A stretch of 64,000 nt of DNA from positions 186,001-250,000 of the forward strand of contig NZ_FORY01000004.1 in the NCBI RefSeq assembly GCF_900114135.1, in the 5' to 3' direction. The notes beneath the pieces are model-generated. The model saw only the letters and a program-made list of their open reading frames with translations, was not told the origin of the DNA and did not search any database. The position numbers and the translations under genes are program-made. Shown here one piece after another: positions 7,971-15,929 of this stretch. The first letter of the stretch is position 1. Every line of letters begins with the position of its first letter. This DNA is from Celeribacter halophilus (GTDB lineage: Bacteria; Pseudomonadota; Alphaproteobacteria; Rhodobacterales; Rhodobacteraceae).

Positions 7971-9136
7971 CCGCCCCCCTGCGCCCCGGACCAGACACGC
8001 TCACCTCGCTGGACCATCTGATCGGGTTCAACACCACCAGCCGCAATTCCAACCTCGCGCTGATTGACTGGGCCGAGGCCGAGCTGACTGCCCTTGGTGC
8101 GCGCTGCGAGCGCGTGTTCGACGCCACGGGCACAAAAGCCAGCCTCTGGGCCACATTCGGTCCGACCGACACGCCCGGCTGGGTGCTTTCGGGACACACG
8201 GATACGGTGCCTGTTGACGGGCAGGACTGGGCCACAAATCCGCACAAGTTGCACGCAGAGGGCGATTATCTTTACGGGCGCGGCACATGTGACATGAAAG
8301 GCTTTCTCGCCTGTTGCATGGGAATGGCACCGAAAATCTCCAAGATGGATTTGCGCGTGCCCATTCATTTCGCCTTTTCCTATGATGAGGAACTGGGCTG
8401 CATCGGTGTGCGCGGGCTACTGGAAGAACTCGCCAGCCGCCCCGTCAAACCGCTGGCCTGTGTGGTCGGAGAACCGACTTCGATGGCCGTGGTGATCGGG
8501 CACAAATCCAAACGCAGCTTTCACGTTACCGTCAAAGGCACCCCCGGTCATTCCTCGCGCGCGCCGGAATTCGTCAATGCCGTGGAATATGGCGCAAGGC
8601 TGATAGTAAAAATGCAGGAAATCGGCCGCCGTCTGGGGACGGGGGCGTCCGACACTATGTATGACATCCCTCATTCCACCGCCCATGTCGGCACCGGCCA
8701 CGGGGGCACCGCACTCAATATCGTGCCGGAGGTCTTCGAGATGGATCTGGAATTCCGCACCATTGCCGCCGATGATCCCGATGCCTTGGCCGATGAGTTG
8801 AAAGCCTATGCCAGCGATGTCCTTCTGCCCGAAATGCGCGCGGTTGATACCAGCGCGGATATTGTCTTTACCCCTCTGGCGGCCTTCCCCGGCGTTGACA
8901 CCGCCCAAGATGACCCTGTCGCGCAATCCGCGATGCGGTTTGCGGGATCCAACGAGGTCAAGAAAGTCGCTTTCGGCACAGAAGGCGGGCTGTTTCAAAC
9001 CATTCTCGGCATTCCCACGATCATCTGCGGCCCCGGCTCTATCGCTCAAGCGCACCGCCCGAACGAGTTCATCGCCGTGGATCAACTCGCCCGCTGCGAG
9101 ACCTTCATCGACCGTTTGATCGAAGAGTGCGTCTGA
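7967..9136 (+). CDS. argE: ArgE-type M20 deacetylase (acetylornithine deacetylase-like)
   Basis: A 389-residue zinc metallopeptidase-fold amidohydrolase. The metal site is recognisable: LSGHTDTVPVDG (His and the catalytic Asp), then YGRGTCDMKGF (bridging Asp), SYDEELGCIGVRG (general-base Glu and Zn Glu), and the C-terminal GPGSIAQAHRPNEFI (last His). The DMKGFLA and HTDTVPVDG motifs are those of acetylornithine deacetylase, which releases acetate from N2-acetyl-ornithine. The ATG overlaps the lysR stop (ATGA). Its position beside an amino-acid importer suggests catabolic use of an N-acyl amino acid rather than housekeeping arginine synthesis; that is inference. Confidence 0.85.
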   Translation: MTAPLRPGPDTLTSLDHLIGFNTTSRNSNLALIDWAEAELTALGARCERVFDATGTKASLWATFGPTDTPGWVLSGHTDTVPVDGQDWATNPHKLHAEGDYLYGRGTCDMKGFLACCMGMAPKISKMDLRVPIHFAFSYDEELGCIGVRGLLEELASRPVKPLACVVGEPTSMAVVIGHKSKRSFHVTVKGTPGHSSRAPEFVNAVEYGARLIVKMQEIGRRLGTGASDTMYDIPHSTAHVGTGHGGTALNIVPEVFEMDLEFRTIAADDPDALADELKAYASDVLLPEMRAVDTSADIVFTPLAAFPGVDTAQDDPVAQSAMRFAGSNEVKKVAFGTEGGLFQTILGIPTIICGPGSIAQAHRPNEFIAVDQLARCETFIDRLIEECV

Positions 9137-9166
9137 GCACGCGGCGTGTCTTGAGCGAGATGCGGC

Positions 9167-9211
9167 GGCGGTGAGGGCATGGGAGGTGGCTGTCGCAGCC
9201 CTCTCACCGCC
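9167..9211. terminator. Convergent hairpin after argE and the DUF1612 gene
   Basis: Long inverted repeat: GGCGGTGAGGGC at 9167-9178 pairs with GCCCTCTCACCGCC at 9198-9211 with small bulges. It spans the 67-base gap between two convergent genes and runs into the last codons of the right-hand one. There is no strong T-run, so it may act as a bidirectional or RNA-stabilising hairpin. Confidence 0.5.
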
Positions 9212-10172
9212 GTCCCAACACCCGCGCGAAAGGCACGGTGGCCCATGCGCGGTAGGTGTTCCGGCCCACGACCTTGACCAGAATCCCGTCCTCCACGGCG
9301 CGATCGATGAGCTTGAGCGCCCCGCGCGGGCTGATGTCGAGACGTGCGGCCACTTCGCCGCTGGAGACAATCGGCTGCACCATCAAAAGCCGCATCAATT
9401 CGGGGGTTTTGGAGCTGCCGTGGGCACTGGCTTCAAGCTTGCGCGCATGGTCCAGAAACCTGCAATGCAGGGCAAGCGATCCGACGGCGCGTTCAAGACT
9501 GTGTGTCAGCCCCGCCACCAGATCAGCCACCCGTTCCGGACGCATCACCGACCAGAGCCGGAACCCGTTGTCCACCAGCGCGACAGAAGGCTGCACCACC
9601 CAGTTGCCACGCGGCGCTGCGATCAGATGCCTTGGGGCCTCGACCTCTCCCAGCATGAACCGCCCCGACCCGCGCAAGCTGTGATCTGCGGCGACGAAAG
9701 CCAGCCGCTCGACAGAGGGCGCCTGCCCTTCCGTGAATTCGCTGACCAGTTGCGCGACTGCGATGGCCCCGAGAATGGGGCTTTCCGCATCGCGCAAGGC
9801 GGTCTGGATGCGGGCGCAATCCGCGGTTGTGAAGGGCGCGTCGCCGGTCACCTCGCGCATGGAGAGCGCCCAGATGCGGCTCATCACCTCTTCGGTCATA
9901 TGCAGAAGATCCCCCGGCGAATGCAGCCCGCGCAAAATCCCCGCCGCAGAGAGTGCCGCACGGTCCTGATCAGGATCGCCAACCTCGGCACGGAAATCCC
10001 GCACCAGAAGCGTCTCGGGCCGGACGGGCAAATCTTCAAGCCATGCCGAAGCGCAGGCCTCCTGCACAGCTGCCTCGGCGCGCCAAAGCATCGCAAGCTC
10101 CGCATCGGCCCGCAACGCGCCCTCCAGCCGCGCCGCAAGGATTTCGGCGCGGTAAACGTCAGCGAGAGACAT
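9204..10172 (-). CDS. DUF1612 / RHE_PE00001-family helix-turn-helix protein
   Basis: A 322-residue, probably cytoplasmic protein. The sequence resembles the DUF1612 plus C-terminal helix-turn-helix family (RHE_PE00001 type), common on rhizobial and Roseobacter accessory replicons. The C-terminal 70 residues (MRLLMVQPIVSSGEVAARLD then ISPRGALKLIDRAVEDGILV) look like a winged helix that would bind DNA. The role of the larger N-terminal domain is unknown. Several in-frame starts exist; 10172 (MSLADVYRAEI) is chosen because GGAG sits 8 bases before it, but starts up to 10253 cannot be excluded. It is divergent from a TAXI-TRAP importer, across a gap with repeats that it could bind; no function should be assumed. 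Confidence 0.65.
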   Translation of the reverse strand: MSLADVYRAEILAARLEGALRADAELAMLWRAEAAVQEACASAWLEDLPVRPETLLVRDFRAEVGDPDQDRAALSAAGILRGLHSPGDLLHMTEEVMSRIWALSMREVTGDAPFTTADCARIQTALRDAESPILGAIAVAQLVSEFTEGQAPSVERLAFVAADHSLRGSGRFMLGEVEAPRHLIAAPRGNWVVQPSVALVDNGFRLWSVMRPERVADLVAGLTHSLERAVGSLALHCRFLDHARKLEASAHGSSKTPELMRLLMVQPIVSSGEVAARLDISPRGALKLIDRAVEDGILVKVVGRNTYRAWATVPFARVLGRR

Positions 10173-10272
10173 GATTGTCGCTCCGTTATCCATCCGCTCT
10201 TGGTCCGCCATCCGCCCCATGCTCCGCGCCTCCTGCGCTCTCTTGTCTCTCACACACAGGTAAGGACATTTT

Positions 10273-10301
10273 GCGGAATGATAAAAGGGTTTTTGTTCCG
10301 C
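10273..10301. promoter_or_regulatory. GCGGAA-N17-TTCCGC inverted repeat
   Basis: A perfect 6-bp inverted repeat with a 17-base spacer about 100 bases upstream of the DUF1612 start. A related half-site TTATGCGGATAAA occurs near 10323. It could be an operator for the DUF1612 protein. The whole gap 10173-10694 is AT-rich and holds no gene I can support. Confidence 0.35.
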
Positions 10302-10583
10302 TAATCTGCGTTTTAAGCCGAATTATGCGGATAAAGTGAGGTGTAAAAAAAATTTGACCAATCCTGAATATCGCATTCAAACGGGTGAAAATCATTAGTT
10401 TTCACATGTGGTTACAACGCAGACAGGGCTCTCCGGCACGTTGACCGAGTTGCTGTCATCCTGTGATCCCCTACGGATGCAGTTTTCTGAATTTTTTGTA
10501 AGCGTTTAATATAGACGCCCCTTGCTTTAAGGGAGTTCATGTAAGCAGCACTTACTCTGGGCGAAACTATTTATTGGGCTCAC

Positions 10584-10616
10584 GCATCAAAAAATGAGTA
10601 TAGCATCAAAAAATGA
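10584..10616. repeat. Two tandem 14-bp direct repeats upstream of the TAXI importer
   Basis: GCATCAAAAAATGA occurs at 10584-10597 and exactly again at 10603-10616, a 19-base period (about two helical turns). Each copy also has CAT-N6-ATG inner symmetry. They end 79 bases before the importer's start codon, a typical activator or operator position. Confidence 0.55.
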
Positions 10617-10694
10617 ATTCACACACGGACAACTGGGAGGTTGAATGCCCGAGAGGCATTAGGTCCGGATGTGAAGGACAAATGGGAGGAAAAC

Positions 10695-11675
10695 ATGAAT
10701 ATTACGAAAATCTTGAAAGGGGTTCTCGCATCAGCTGTGCTTTTGGCTGGGTCCGGACCGCTTTTGGCAGACAATGATTGGCCAAGCGATATTAAAATCG
10801 GGACCGCCAGTCAGGGTGGCAGCTATTCCATCATTGGCAGCGGGATTGCCAGTCTGATCTCGGACCAGCTTGGCATCAATGCCTCTGCCGAGATCACCGG
10901 AGGGCCGGTTCAGAACGTCACAATGGTTGAAACCGGCGACCACCAGATCGCGCTTGCCACGCTCGGACCGGCCAAGGCCGCATGGGATGGTCAGAGCACG
11001 CTGGCCCCCGGCATGGAGCACAAGAACCTTCGGGCGCTGTTCCCCATGTATGTCACGCCGTTTCAGGTGATTACCCTGCGCAAATCCGGCATTGAAACGG
11101 TTGCCGATCTGGAAGGCAAACGTATCAACTTCGGACCGGCCACGGGCACCGGAGGCACCTACTGGCCCCTCATTCTGGACACGCTTGACGTTTCTTATAG
11201 CGAGCGATTTTCCGGAGGGTCGGATGCCGCAGGACAGTTGACCGATGGTCTGATCGACGCCATCGCCTTTGCCGGTGGTGTGCCTGTGCCGTTTTTCTCG
11301 CAGCTCACGGTTGAGGCCGATGTGCTTATGTTCGGATTGACCGAGGAGGAGCGCCAGACGGTGATGGCCGAGATGCCGGTGTTCGCCCCGTTCAACATCG
11401 TCGGCGGGACATATCAGGGCCATGACTATGATCAGGAAACCGTGGGCATGTGGAATTTCGCCATTACCAGCGGCGAAATGCCGGAAGACATGGCCTATGA
11501 AATCACCAAGACGGTTCTGACCAACCATGAGTATATGACACAGGTCCATTCCGTCATGAAGGACATGGTCGCCGACAATTGGGAAGCCAATCAAGTGATC
11601 CCCTATCATCCGGGTGCCGCACGGTATCTGCGTGAGGCCGGATTCGAGATCCCTGATGAATTGATTGGCCAATAA
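10695..11675 (+). CDS. TAXI-family TRAP transporter solute receptor
   Basis: A 326-residue periplasmic receptor. An N-terminal signal peptide (MNITKILKGVLASAVLLAGS, cleavage near PLLA-DN) precedes the TAXI signature IKIGTASQGGSYSIIGSGIA, and the second lobe contains RINFGPATGTGGTYW. TAXI receptors deliver organic acids or amino acids such as glutamate or 2-oxoglutarate to a fused TRAP membrane protein. The start at 10695 has a strong GGGAGGA 5-10 bases upstream; an upstream in-frame ATG would add 18 non-signal residues. It is followed after 67 bases, including a hairpin, by the membrane component. Confidence 0.92.
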   Translation: MNITKILKGVLASAVLLAGSGPLLADNDWPSDIKIGTASQGGSYSIIGSGIASLISDQLGINASAEITGGPVQNVTMVETGDHQIALATLGPAKAAWDGQSTLAPGMEHKNLRALFPMYVTPFQVITLRKSGIETVADLEGKRINFGPATGTGGTYWPLILDTLDVSYSERFSGGSDAAGQLTDGLIDAIAFAGGVPVPFFSQLTVEADVLMFGLTEEERQTVMAEMPVFAPFNIVGGTYQGHDYDQETVGMWNFAITSGEMPEDMAYEITKTVLTNHEYMTQVHSVMKDMVADNWEANQVIPYHPGAARYLREAGFEIPDELIGQ

Positions 11676-11682
11676 GCGGAAC

Positions 11683-11711
11683 GGGAGTCGGGCGTGAGGA
11701 CGCCCGCTCTC
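11683..11711 (+). other. Intercistronic hairpin after the TAXI receptor
   Basis: CGGGCGT/ACGCCCG (11689-11695 and 11700-11706) with a 4-nt loop, extended by about five more pairs across one bulged base. It lies 8 bases after the receptor stop and before the permease gene. It could limit downstream transcription or protect the receptor mRNA. Confidence 0.6.
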
Positions 11712-11742
11712 TAAAACCTTATCCCCAACGCTGGAGTCTTCC

Positions 11743-13947
11743 ATGACAAGTCGAACTGAACTGGGGAACCTTGTTTCCCAACTTGAGAAAGATGTCGAAA
11801 AGCCCCCGATCTTGTCACACGGGGCCGATATCGAACCTGCAGGGCCGAACGACCGGATATTTGAGGGAGTTCCTGCGCTTTTATTCGGGGCGCTCTGTGT
11901 GGCCTATACGGCGTTCCACCTGTTCGTAATGAACGTCTATCCGGTGGAACAATGGACCTATCGCATCATGCATATTGCAGGCGGACTGGTCCTCGGATTT
12001 CTGCTGACCGCGCCCCGCCCATGGCAGCATGACACCGCCGAGACATCCTTTCTGACGCGCTTTCGCCTTGAATGGCCTGTCGGCCTTTTCGCCGCCGCTT
12101 TGATTTTCGGGACATTTGCCCTGCAAAGCTACGGGATGATGGTGAAGTCTCAGGATGCCCGTGCGGTCTTACCCGATATGGTCACCAACGGGTTCGGAGC
12201 GGCTTTGCTCATCGGTGTTCTGCTGACATTGGCTGCGTCCTGGTCAGGAAGCTCCGGCAAACGCGCATGGTTCCATTGGTCCGACATTCTACTGGCGCTG
12301 GCTGCGGTCACGGTGGCGCTTTACCTGATTTCCAATCTCGGCATTATCCGGATGCGGGCGGGCACGCCCCTTGCGACGGCCGGTGATGTCTATGCCGCGC
12401 TGACGGGGACGCTGCTTATTCTGGAACTGACGCGCCGCGTTGCGGGATTTGCGCTGGTCATCATTGCCGCGATTTTCATCCTCTATTGCTTTGTCGGCCC
12501 CTATATGCCCGGCTTCTTGCAACACAGCGGATATACGTTGGACCGGATGATCACCTACATCTATTCCGACAACGGTATCCTCGGGCCGACAACGGCGATG
12601 TCATCGACCTATATCATTCTGTTCGTGACCTTTGCGGCCTTTCTTCAGGCCTCGAAAGTCGGGGATTACTTCGTCAACTTCGCCTTTGCCGCCGCCGGTC
12701 GGAGCCGTGGCGGTCCTGCGAAAGTGGCGGTGTTCGCCTCCGGTCTGATGGGGATGATCAACGGTACCTCTGCGGGGAACGTCGTCTCCACCGGTTCGCT
12801 CACCATTCCGCTGATGAAACGTGTGGGCTATCGGGGCCAGACCGCTGCCGCCATCGAAGCGGCCGCGTCTTCGGGCGGGCAGATCATGCCGCCGATTATG
12901 GGGGCTGGTGCTTTCATCATGGCGGAAATCACCGGCATCGCCTATTCCGAGATCGTTATCGCCGCGATCATTCCCTCCGCGCTCTACTTTGCGTCCATCT
13001 ACCTGATGGTGGATTTCGAAGCCCTCAAACGCGGGATGAAAGGTCTTCCGAAACACGAGTTGCCAAAACTTGCGCAGTTGTTGCGGCAGGTCTATCTGTT
13101 CACGCCGGTGATCATACTGATCTACGCGCTGTTCATGGGCTATTCCGTGATCCGTGCGGGCACTCTGGCTATGGCCGCCGCCGCGATGGTGAGCTGGCTG
13201 ACCCCCAATCGCATGGGGCCGCGCGCGATCCTGCATGCCCTGCAACTTGCCGCGCAAATGTCGATCCAGCTTGTGGCCGTTTGCGCCTGTGCCGGTATTG
13301 TCGTGGGCGTCATTTCCTTGACAGGTGTCGGCAGCCGTTTTGCCTCCATTCTGCTGGCGGTGTCGAGCCACAGCCATCTGCTCGCCCTGTTCTTTGCGAT
13401 GTTGCTGGCGATCATTCTGGGCATGGGGATGCCGACAACAGCGGCCTATACGATTGCGGCCTCTGTGATCGGGCCGGGGTTGATACAATCAGGGATCGAA
13501 CCGCTGACGGCGCATTTCTTTATCTTCTACTTTGCCGTCATGTCCGCCATCACGCCTCCGGTCGCACTGGCCGCCTATGCTGGCGCGGCACTTGCCGGTT
13601 CCAACCCGATGAAGACCTCGGTCGAAAGTTTCCGCATCGGTTTGGCGGCGTTCATCGTGCCCTTCATGTTCTTCAATGCGCCTGCCCTTCTGATGCAGGG
13701 AAATCTCATGGATATCGTGCACGTCAGCATCACCGCAATGGTCGGGATTCTGATGCTGTCCTCAGCTGTCTCGGGATATTGCTTTGGCACAATGTCACCC
13801 CTCGGGCGTCTGATGCTTTTTGCCGGAGCCTTGGCGATGATTGATGGCGGGGTGATCTCTGACATCACGGGGATCGGTTTTGGCCTGATCATTGTCCTGT
13901 CGCAAAAACGGAAAAGAGCGGCAGAATCCGGTTACGAGACCAGCTAA
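11743..13947 (+). CDS. TRAP transporter, fused 4TM/12TM membrane subunit
   Basis: A 734-residue inner-membrane protein, the usual size for the DctQ-DctM fusions that partner TAXI receptors. After a soluble N-terminal stretch of about 50 residues come many hydrophobic segments. The DctM-like part shows ASKVGDYFVNFAFAAAGRSR, GMINGTSAGNVVSTGSLTIP and EAAASSGGQIMPPIMGAGAF in order, plus the second-half repeat AIILGMGMPTTAAYTIAASV and FYFAVMSAITPPVALAAYAG. These discontinuous helical hairpins form the Na+ and substrate sites. It follows its receptor gene in a two-gene operon. Confidence 0.93.
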   Translation: MTSRTELGNLVSQLEKDVEKPPILSHGADIEPAGPNDRIFEGVPALLFGALCVAYTAFHLFVMNVYPVEQWTYRIMHIAGGLVLGFLLTAPRPWQHDTAETSFLTRFRLEWPVGLFAAALIFGTFALQSYGMMVKSQDARAVLPDMVTNGFGAALLIGVLLTLAASWSGSSGKRAWFHWSDILLALAAVTVALYLISNLGIIRMRAGTPLATAGDVYAALTGTLLILELTRRVAGFALVIIAAIFILYCFVGPYMPGFLQHSGYTLDRMITYIYSDNGILGPTTAMSSTYIILFVTFAAFLQASKVGDYFVNFAFAAAGRSRGGPAKVAVFASGLMGMINGTSAGNVVSTGSLTIPLMKRVGYRGQTAAAIEAAASSGGQIMPPIMGAGAFIMAEITGIAYSEIVIAAIIPSALYFASIYLMVDFEALKRGMKGLPKHELPKLAQLLRQVYLFTPVIILIYALFMGYSVIRAGTLAMAAAAMVSWLTPNRMGPRAILHALQLAAQMSIQLVAVCACAGIVVGVISLTGVGSRFASILLAVSSHSHLLALFFAMLLAIILGMGMPTTAAYTIAASVIGPGLIQSGIEPLTAHFFIFYFAVMSAITPPVALAAYAGAALAGSNPMKTSVESFRIGLAAFIVPFMFFNAPALLMQGNLMDIVHVSITAMVGILMLSSAVSGYCFGTMSPLGRLMLFAGALAMIDGGVISDITGIGFGLIIVLSQKRKRAAESGYETS

Positions 13948-13990
13948 CGCAACAGGGCCATCCGGCCCGTGCAAAAATACAGACGGAAGG

Positions 13991-14020
13991 ACTTGGCCCG
14001 CCGGTTTTGGCGGGCCAAGT
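13991..14020 (+). terminator. Hairpin terminator after the TAXI-TRAP operon
   Basis: A perfect 12-bp GC-rich inverted repeat (ACTTGGCCCGCC at 13991-14002, GGCGGGCCAAGT at 14009-14020) with a 6-nt loop, 44 bases beyond the permease stop. No T-run follows directly, so termination may be assisted. The rest of the 369-base gap up to 14316 is non-coding. Confidence 0.6.
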
Positions 14021-14220
14021 GCCGTAAAAACACGACCTTGCCCCCATGTTTTCTGTCGTAGGAACGGTAAGTTTGGCATCAACGATAACTCACTCTTGAA
14101 CAGCGCCCGAGACAGGAAAACGTCTGGGCGCACAGATGGGATGTCACTCCAACTCTGTCTGAAAAACCTATCTTTTACAGAATATTAGTCTCCGTTGACG
14201 AAAGCGGACAGATTTCAAAT

Positions 14221-14254
14221 ATTAAGCTAATCTTACACATATCGTTAGCTTAAT
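14221..14254. promoter_or_regulatory. Candidate operator: perfect 10-bp inverted repeat before the gabD-like operon
   Basis: ATTAAGCTAA at 14221-14230 and its exact reverse complement TTAGCTTAAT at 14245-14254 are separated by 14 bases. The block lies 62 bases before the start codon of the aldehyde dehydrogenase gene, in an AT-rich stretch. A long, clean AT-rich palindrome here looks like the site of a dimeric or tetrameric regulator. Confidence 0.6.
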
Positions 14255-14316
14255 GCGCTTTATTAAAATCCCCTAACACCATAAATTTTTCTAAAGAATT
14301 GTTCGGAGAGAAACGC

Positions 14317-15804
14317 ATGTCATTCACCCTCGCAAGCTGTGCACTTTTTAAGCAACAGGCGTATCATTCGGGCCAATGGCTAGATGCCAAAGACAAGAAA
14401 ACCTTCGAAGTCACCAATCCGGCGACCGGAGACGTTTTGGGCACTTGTCCTTCCCTGACAGAAGAAGACGTTGAAAACGCGATCTCCGCAGCGCAGGAGG
14501 CCTTTCGCAGTTGGTCCGCGCAAACAGCGGCCCACCGCGCGTCCGTGCTCAAGCGCTGGCATGGCCTCATACTGGCGCATAAGGAAGATCTCGCGCGGAT
14601 CATGACAAGCGAGCAAGGCAAGCCGATCACAGAATCCCGCATTGAAGTCGATATTTCGGCAGCCTATGTCGAATGGTTCGCCGAGGAAGCCCGTCGAGTT
14701 TACGGCGATGTCATCCCCTCGCCGGTCGGCGGGCGGCAGACATTGGTCACCAAACACCCCGTCGGCGTGGCCGCCGCCATCACGCCTTGGAATTTTCCGG
14801 CATCGATGTTCACCCGCAAACTCGCGCCCGCGCTCGCGGCAGGTTGTGCGATGATCGTGCGCCCCTCAGAACGCACCCCGTTCGTGGCGCTGGCCTTTGC
14901 CGCGCTGGCCGAAGAAGCGGGGCTTCCCCCGGGAGTGTTCAGCGTTCTCACGGGCAGTTCGCGCCGTATCGTCAAGGTCATCACAGAAAGTCAAACGGTC
15001 AGGAAAATCTCTTTCACCGGATCGACAGAAGTCGGGAAAAGCCTCATCAAACAAAGCGCCGATACGGTCAAACGCATGTCGATGGAGCTGGGGGGCAACG
15101 CCCCTATTCTGATCTTTGACGATTGCGATATAGAGGCCGCGATCTCCGGATTGATGGCCCTGAAATTCCGCAACGCCGGTCAGACCTGTGTCTGCGCCAA
15201 CAGGATCTTTGTGCAAAACTCCATCCGTGATGAAGTTGTCGCCCGCTTTGCCGAACGCGCGGCGGCCTTGAAGCTCGGTGACGGTCATGCCGAAGACACA
15301 GATATTGGTCCGCTTATCACCCCTGATGCGGCGCAAAAAATGCACGAGATCGTTCAGGATGCAGTGAAAGCTGGCGCGCGCATCGTCACCGGAGGGCAGA
15401 TGGGCTGTGAGGACGTTGCCCCGAATGAGAAAACAGCCTTCTACCAGCCAACAGTGCTCACCGATGTCACGCCGACTATGGACGTTGCGCGCAACGAAAT
15501 TTTCGGGCCGATCGCACCTGTTCTCGGGTTTGACACGGAAGAAGAAGCCATCGCTCTGGCCAATGACACCCAATATGGCCTCGCCTCCTATATTTACACA
15601 CAGGATCTGGGCCGCGCGTGGCGTGTGTCGGATGCTTTGGAATACGGGATGGTCGGCGTCAACGAAGTGGCCATTTCCAACGAGGTCGCCCCTTTTGGCG
15701 GCATCAAGGAAAGCGGTTTCGGGCGCGAAGGCTCCAAATACGGGATCGATGAATATCTGGACATCAAATACCGCTGCATGGGTGGTCTGGCGAAACCGGC
15801 CTGA
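14317..15804 (+). CDS. GabD-like aldehyde dehydrogenase (succinate-semialdehyde or sulfo-aldehyde)
   Basis: A 495-residue NAD(P)-dependent aldehyde dehydrogenase very similar throughout to GabD. Landmarks are TPWNF (N159, oxyanion), SFTGSTEVG (cofactor), MELGG (E257, general base), and RNAGQTCVCANR with catalytic C291 and a preceding Arg that in GabD contacts the substrate carboxylate. The cofactor-binding Lys of GabD's KPA/KPS segment is Arg here (VRPSERTPF), a mild oddity. GabD oxidises succinate semialdehyde to succinate; close relatives oxidise 3-sulfolactaldehyde, and a sulfonate can mimic the distal carboxylate. CGGAGAG precedes the ATG at 14317. It heads an operon with a YihU-like dehydrogenase and a DctPQM importer, so the exact aldehyde remains open. 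Confidence 0.85.
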   Translation: MSFTLASCALFKQQAYHSGQWLDAKDKKTFEVTNPATGDVLGTCPSLTEEDVENAISAAQEAFRSWSAQTAAHRASVLKRWHGLILAHKEDLARIMTSEQGKPITESRIEVDISAAYVEWFAEEARRVYGDVIPSPVGGRQTLVTKHPVGVAAAITPWNFPASMFTRKLAPALAAGCAMIVRPSERTPFVALAFAALAEEAGLPPGVFSVLTGSSRRIVKVITESQTVRKISFTGSTEVGKSLIKQSADTVKRMSMELGGNAPILIFDDCDIEAAISGLMALKFRNAGQTCVCANRIFVQNSIRDEVVARFAERAAALKLGDGHAEDTDIGPLITPDAAQKMHEIVQDAVKAGARIVTGGQMGCEDVAPNEKTAFYQPTVLTDVTPTMDVARNEIFGPIAPVLGFDTEEEAIALANDTQYGLASYIYTQDLGRAWRVSDALEYGMVGVNEVAISNEVAPFGGIKESGFGREGSKYGIDEYLDIKYRCMGGLAKPA

Positions 15805-15929
15805 CCCGAAATGCCACGCGCTCCGCTGTCGCCTGATCCGACACACCCGGACCGGCAGCGGGGCGGCACACTCCAACCTTACAACCTGATCGCGCCCCCG
15901 GACGCGCACGCACAAAAGGGACTACCAAC

